The position numbers and the translations under genes were made by a program. The notes beneath the pieces are model-generated. The model did no database searches. It saw only the letters and a program-made list of their open reading frames with translations, and was not told the DNA's origin. 10,191 nt of DNA from Spirochaetia bacterium UBA5550 (lineage in GTDB: Bacteria; Spirochaetota; UBA4802; UBA5550): NCBI GenBank assembly GCA_002425885.1, contig DINC01000117.1, positions 44,133 through 54,323 on the forward strand, read 5' to 3'. Position 1 is the first letter of the stretch. Each line of letters starts with the position of its first letter. Positions 7,808-10,191 of this stretch are shown here, in pieces.

Positions 7808-8008
7808 TTACTTGAGTTTTTTTATTTCATCTATACTTAAGCCTGTTACACAGGCATTTTTTTCGATTGCCATCTTCTCTTTTAAAAGCGCTTTCGCTGT
7901 TTCTATCGCCTTGGTATGCATCCCTTTCTGAATATCTTTTTCTATCTCCTTTTCTATGCCCTGCTCAAACTGTATCTTGTCTCGCTTTTTTAATGCTGAA
8001 CTTAACAT
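7808..8008 (-). CDS. C-terminal remnant of an Rpn/PD-(D/E)XK family protein
   Basis: The 66 residues are rich in Lys and Glu and contain GIEKEIEKDIQKGMHTKAIE-like helices ending in VTGLSIDEIKKLK, the typical tail of Rpn family recombination-promoting nucleases/putative transposases. The catalytic PD-(D/E)XK domain, which normally precedes this tail, is absent. The same frame stays open upstream of the ATG to about 8088 and reads RLKLFQAICSIEIEEVKD just before it, which also looks like Rpn sequence; the homology therefore seems to begin at about the hicB stop codon. GAGGT lies seven bases before the ATG, so a short peptide could still be made, but loss of the nuclease domain argues for a decayed gene. 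Assignment rests on the tail pattern only. Confidence 0.55.
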   Translation of the reverse strand: MLSSALKKRDKIQFEQGIEKEIEKDIQKGMHTKAIETAKALLKEKMAIEKNACVTGLSIDEIKKLK

Positions 8009-8055
8009 ATCTTTTACCTCTTCTATCTCTATGCTACAGATGGCCTGAAATAACT

Positions 8056-8271
8056 TCAGGCGTACATCAGTTTCCCGCGTGGTTCAGGGACAGCTCTCCC
8101 TTTCTCGATAGCAGTTTCAATCCATTCATCAATGACAATACGGACATTGGCCAGTGCCTCCTCATACGTCGTCCCGTCAGACATGCACCCCGGAAGCTCC
8201 GGCACCTCTGCCACATATGAATTATCCTCATCACTCCAGTATATTATAACTTCGTATCTATATTTCTCCAT
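8056..8271 (-). CDS. hicB: HicB family antitoxin
   Basis: Antitoxin that binds and neutralises HicA. The 71 residues form the partial RNase H-like HicB fold: RYEVIIYWSDEDNSYVAEVP (5-24), ELPGCMSDGTTYEEALANV (25-43) and a helix IVIDEWIETAIEKG (45-58), ending with VPEPRGKLMYA. The C-terminal ribbon-helix-helix or HTH DNA-binding domain of longer HicB proteins is missing, so autorepression by HicB itself is doubtful. The start overlaps the end of hicA by 14 bp, and a strong GGAGGAG lies four bases before the ATG, inside hicA. The order is toxin first, antitoxin second, as usual for hicAB. Confidence 0.92.
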   Translation of the reverse strand: MEKYRYEVIIYWSDEDNSYVAEVPELPGCMSDGTTYEEALANVRIVIDEWIETAIEKGRAVPEPRGKLMYA

Positions 8272-8521
8272 TTTCTCCTCCGGGTTTGTAGCGGATTATC
8301 AGGTTTCTCACCTGCTTCACCTGGTAAGGTTTGGCAAGTTTCCCCTGGGGCTTGATGTTGATTATCTCAATAACATCCTCCCTGATAAATATATGATGAT
8401 CACCTTTTACCCTTTCAAAAAATCCAAGTTTCTGCAGAAGGCCGCGTAACTCATCAAAATCTATGTTTTTGTCATGCATTCCTGTCAGAATCTTTAACAA
8501 AAGCTTTTCAAATCTGCTCAT
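8258..8521 (-). CDS. hicA: HicA family toxin, mRNA interferase
   Basis: Small double-stranded RNA-binding-fold ribonuclease that cuts mRNA when not held by HicB. The 87 residues match the family: DFDELRGLLQKLGF (21-34), then the active-site segment VKGDHHIFIR (38-47), where His42 aligns with the catalytic His of the GSHH motif, and a C-terminal strand-helix ending KPYQVKQVRNLIIRY (64-78). Residues 1-18 are a helical extension ahead of the usual core. AGGGGA precedes the ATG. A loose promoter pattern, TTGCAA and TATTTT with 16-bp spacing (8570-8543), lies just upstream. All key residues are intact, so the pair should be functional. Confidence 0.92.
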   Translation of the reverse strand: MSRFEKLLLKILTGMHDKNIDFDELRGLLQKLGFFERVKGDHHIFIREDVIEIINIKPQGKLAKPYQVKQVRNLIIRYKPGGENGEI

Positions 8522-8597
8522 CAGTTCCCCTGTCTTTAATCAAAAATAACGATTCAATTAATTTTTGCAAGAGTTTTATTCAGCATACTTTTTCTGT

Positions 8598-8627
8598 ATC
8601 CTTTAAGAAAGTATTCTCTTAAAGGAT
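8598..8627. repeat. 11-bp inverted repeat with 8-bp loop
   Basis: ATCCTTTAAGA (8598-8608) and TCTTAAAGGAT (8617-8627) are perfect reverse complements around AAGTATTC. It lies about 75 bp upstream of hicA, and also at the start of the integrase-like fragment. No T tract follows on either strand. An operator for the hicAB promoter is possible but not shown. Confidence 0.7.
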
Positions 8628-8758
8628 TAACTCCTTCCGGGGTTCTGGCTGGGATGCATTCTGACAATATTGAACACCTGAAATCTGTTAATCTGATAGC
8701 AGATAAAGCATATAATTCTATCAAACAGGAGACTAAATGTACCGAATGTATTAAATAA
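8609..8758 (+). pseudogene. Fragment resembling the C-terminus of a DDE integrase/transposase
   Basis: The plus-strand frame reads KYSLKGLTPSGVLAGMHSD, continues with NIEHLKSVNLIADKAYNSIK and ends QETKCTECIK before a TAA at 8756-8758. SLKGLTP followed by a short helix and a C..C end is the pattern seen at the C-terminus of rve-type integrases from IS3/IS481-like elements (RPHSALKGLTP-type motif). There is no start codon, no catalytic DDE region and no terminal inverted repeats in the window, so this is a dead remnant. It is the only reading on the plus strand here that looks like a real protein. Identification is from the motif alone. Confidence 0.45.
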
Positions 8759-8919
8759 TGGGGTTGATGTTTGGAAAAAACGGAGTTTATATTGTCTCAG
8801 ATAGTATTTCTACTTATTATCCCTGATTCAAAGTTTACCCGCACTGGCCGGAATATGCGGTTCCATTATCAGAACCTTTTTATCCGGAACAGCCTTATTA
8901 GTGGAAGGGCAGAAAAATT

Positions 8920-8959
8920 ATAAACTAAAAATCTCCTCCCCGGATAGAAGAGGAGATTT
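8920..8959 (-). terminator. Intrinsic terminator of the outer-membrane protein gene
   Basis: AAATCTCCTC (8929-8938) pairs perfectly with GAGGAGATTT (8950-8959) across an 11-base loop. On the minus strand the stem is followed by TTTTTAGTTTATAATTTTT-type sequence. It starts nine bases after the stop codon of the beta-barrel gene, the normal place for its terminator. Confidence 0.85.
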
Positions 8960-8967
8960 AGAATTAT

Positions 8968-9819
8968 TTAGATTGAAAAATCCTTAGTCAATGTCAGGAA
9001 AAACTGATTATATCCGGTACCAAGAACTTTTGATTCTGTTGCACCATCAATTTTATATACTGTAGCATTTTCATCATGTTTAAATGAAGCAACTACTGAA
9101 AGACCGATATCTTCAAAAGCAACACCCAGGCCAAGCTCAAGAGCAGCCCCTGCTGTATCACTTGTAGTAAAAGACGCCTTACTCCCATCACTCTTAATAG
9201 AATCAACCGGTGCGCTGTAAAATGACATTCCTGTCTGAAGCACTATTGAAAATGAACTGACCGGAAATGTACTGAAATCCCTGAATCCAAATTCCCAACC
9301 CTTTCCGGAAAGTTCAGCCTTATAATCTGAATCAGGTAAAGTACCCTCACGATCAACATCCCTTGACAACTGCCAGTATTTTAAACCGCCGAAGATATAT
9401 GTATACCCCATATCTTCTGCTTCTGTAAATAGCTTTAGACCAAGGGTAGCATCAACCAGCAGGTAATAACCGTCACCATACTCAGTTGATATATCTGACT
9501 TCAAATCATTCAATTGTACACCGGTAACATTCAGGCTTGCGCCTATAAAACTGTAATTGAAAAGTGTACCGAGTTCAAAGCCATAAGCCTCATCACTTCC
9601 AACGCCTGTAACAAGAGTAATATCATCTCCAGTACTTACTCCATATTCAGATACACCATATCCGATACCACCATATAATATTACCGACATATCGGTGCTG
9701 TTGACTGATGACTGTGACTCTGGTGATTCCTGTGAGTACGAAGGTAAAACAAATGAGACTACAGCCATCAAAACGATAACTGCATAAATGCTTTTGCTGA
9801 AAAATCTGCTGAACACCAT
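8968..9819 (-). CDS. Predicted outer-membrane beta-barrel protein, family not recognised
   Basis: The 283 residues begin with a clear Sec signal peptide: basic start (FSRFFSKS), hydrophobic core IYAVIVLMAVVSFVL (11-25) and likely cleavage after PSYS (about residue 29); there is no lipobox Cys. The mature part starts with a Ser-rich stretch, then MSVILYGGIGYGVSEYGV and a series of alternating hydrophobic/polar Gly-rich strands (for example GYYLLVDATLGLKLF and TAGAALELGLGVAFE), ending NQFFLTLTKDFSI. This is the usual look of a small outer-membrane beta-barrel of about 10-12 strands. AGGAG lies five bases before the ATG and a terminator follows, so it is a single-gene unit. Function is unknown; it could be a porin or an OmpA-like surface protein. 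Confidence 0.75.
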   Translation of the reverse strand: MVFSRFFSKSIYAVIVLMAVVSFVLPSYSQESPESQSSVNSTDMSVILYGGIGYGVSEYGVSTGDDITLVTGVGSDEAYGFELGTLFNYSFIGASLNVTGVQLNDLKSDISTEYGDGYYLLVDATLGLKLFTEAEDMGYTYIFGGLKYWQLSRDVDREGTLPDSDYKAELSGKGWEFGFRDFSTFPVSSFSIVLQTGMSFYSAPVDSIKSDGSKASFTTSDTAGAALELGLGVAFEDIGLSVVASFKHDENATVYKIDGATESKVLGTGYNQFFLTLTKDFSI

Positions 9820-10102
9820 TTTTCTCCTTAATTTTAGTTTAATTATGAAACCTTTATTTATACGGCTCTTTTATGTCAACATTTTACTTATAGCATTTTA
9901 CGTTTGAATTCAGGGAATTAGAGAACTCTTTATCCTTCCCGCCTCCATCTGAATGAGAGGAAACTCCGCCGGGAATCTGATTCCTGATAAAAAAACCGGA
10001 AGATATAATAAGCAAAACAACATAAATATTCCTGGCGACCTCGGGCTGTTTAGCCATTATGCTATATGCGGGAATAATTCTGATGTTGTATTATTATTTT
10101 TA
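9820..10102. other. Intergenic stretch upstream of the beta-barrel gene, no confident gene
   Basis: This region should hold the promoter of the beta-barrel gene. A perfect TTGACA lies on the minus strand at 9879-9874, with TATAAA at 9862-9857, but the 11-bp spacing is too short for a sigma70 promoter. A 57-codon minus frame (10057-9884) begins MAKQPEVARNIYVVLLIIS and would have one membrane segment; it lacks a ribosome-binding site and shares its frame with the broken gene start at 10103-10191. It may be part of a decayed gene. Confidence 0.5.
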
Positions 10103-10191
10103 TTACAAGAATTTTTTAAAGCAGATATTTCTCATGAAGTTCCGGGAGGATTGCGTACTGAATATATAATTATGGGTATATATTCCGGGCA
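10103..10191 (-). pseudogene. Truncated second copy of the phospholipase-like gene start (runs to window edge)
   Basis: On the minus strand, starting from the last base of the window, TG CCC GGA ATA TAT ACC CAT reads as the start of MPGIYTHNYIF, if the base beyond the edge is an A. These eleven residues are identical to the start of the protein encoded at 7386-6295, with three third-position differences (AAC/AAT, TAC/TAT, ATT/ATA). Similarity stops at the next codons: the frame continues STQSSRNFMRNICFKKFL and ends at TAA (10105-10103), 29 codons in all. This looks like a paralogue cut short by deletion or frameshift. It could also be an independent start that matches because the motif is conserved. 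Confidence 0.6.

Noticed and set aside
7462..7815. A 117-codon plus-strand open frame
   Set aside because: It crosses the GC-rich palindromic block, overlaps the end of the Rpn-like tail, and its product (RAAPGSADASALRAKPCASD-like) looks like translated intergenic repeat rather than a protein.
8043..8061. Hairpin GCCTGAA/TTCAGGC at the end of hicB as a terminator
   Set aside because: The stem is 7 bp with no T run on either strand. It may mark a junction but does not fit an intrinsic terminator.
8759..8919. Short peptides such as MGLMFGKNGVYIVSDS on the plus strand between the integrase-like fragment and the terminator
   Set aside because: The frames are short, broken and without a ribosome-binding site, and I recognise no family.
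9857..9879. TTGACA and TATAAA as the promoter of the beta-barrel gene
   Set aside because: The hexamers are only 11 bp apart, too short for a sigma70 promoter, and a 17-bp spacing gives a poor -10 (TAAAGG).

Overview
The window reads as a chromosomal segment of a Gram-negative bacterium, most likely a spirochaete (Spirochaetota). The pointers are an IF2 whose linker is a long run of Arg-Pro-Gln-Gly/Gly-Asp-Arg-Pro repeats, as I remember from Treponema-like spirochaetes, a predicted outer-membrane beta-barrel protein, and HicAB and Rpn-type accessory genes of the kind common in such genomes. The assignment is an inference from gene content; no 16S or other decisive marker is present. All confident genes lie on the minus strand.

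Left two-thirds (6161 down to 111): a compact translation/transcription operon in the classical order rimP-nusA-infB-rbfA-truB, with 11-22 bp between genes. It supplies 30S maturation (RimP, RbfA), transcript elongation and termination control (NusA), initiation (IF2) and tRNA U55 pseudouridylation (TruB). infB carries a 63-bp in-frame tandem repeat. A candidate promoter with an upstream A-tract sits before rimP, but a strong terminator-shaped hairpin with a T run lies between that promoter and the rimP start, a layout that suggests attenuation or a protected 5' end. Downstream of truB the window opens in what looks like a dispersed intergenic repeat.

Middle (7386-6295): a zinc-dependent phospholipase C-like protein. 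Its first eleven residues are encoded again at the extreme right edge of the window (10191-10103), where the frame breaks soon after, so a truncated paralogue flanks the accessory segment.

Right third (7387-10191): accessory DNA. It holds a GC-rich, palindrome-bearing intergenic block, the C-terminal tail of an Rpn/PD-(D/E)XK family protein, a complete hicA-hicB toxin-antitoxin pair, a plus-strand fragment that resembles the C-terminus of a DDE integrase/transposase, and a beta-barrel outer-membrane protein gene with its own terminator. Together these look like a site of repeated insertion and decay between two copies of the phospholipase-like gene start. I see no intact transposase, no tRNA or rRNA gene and no CRISPR array.
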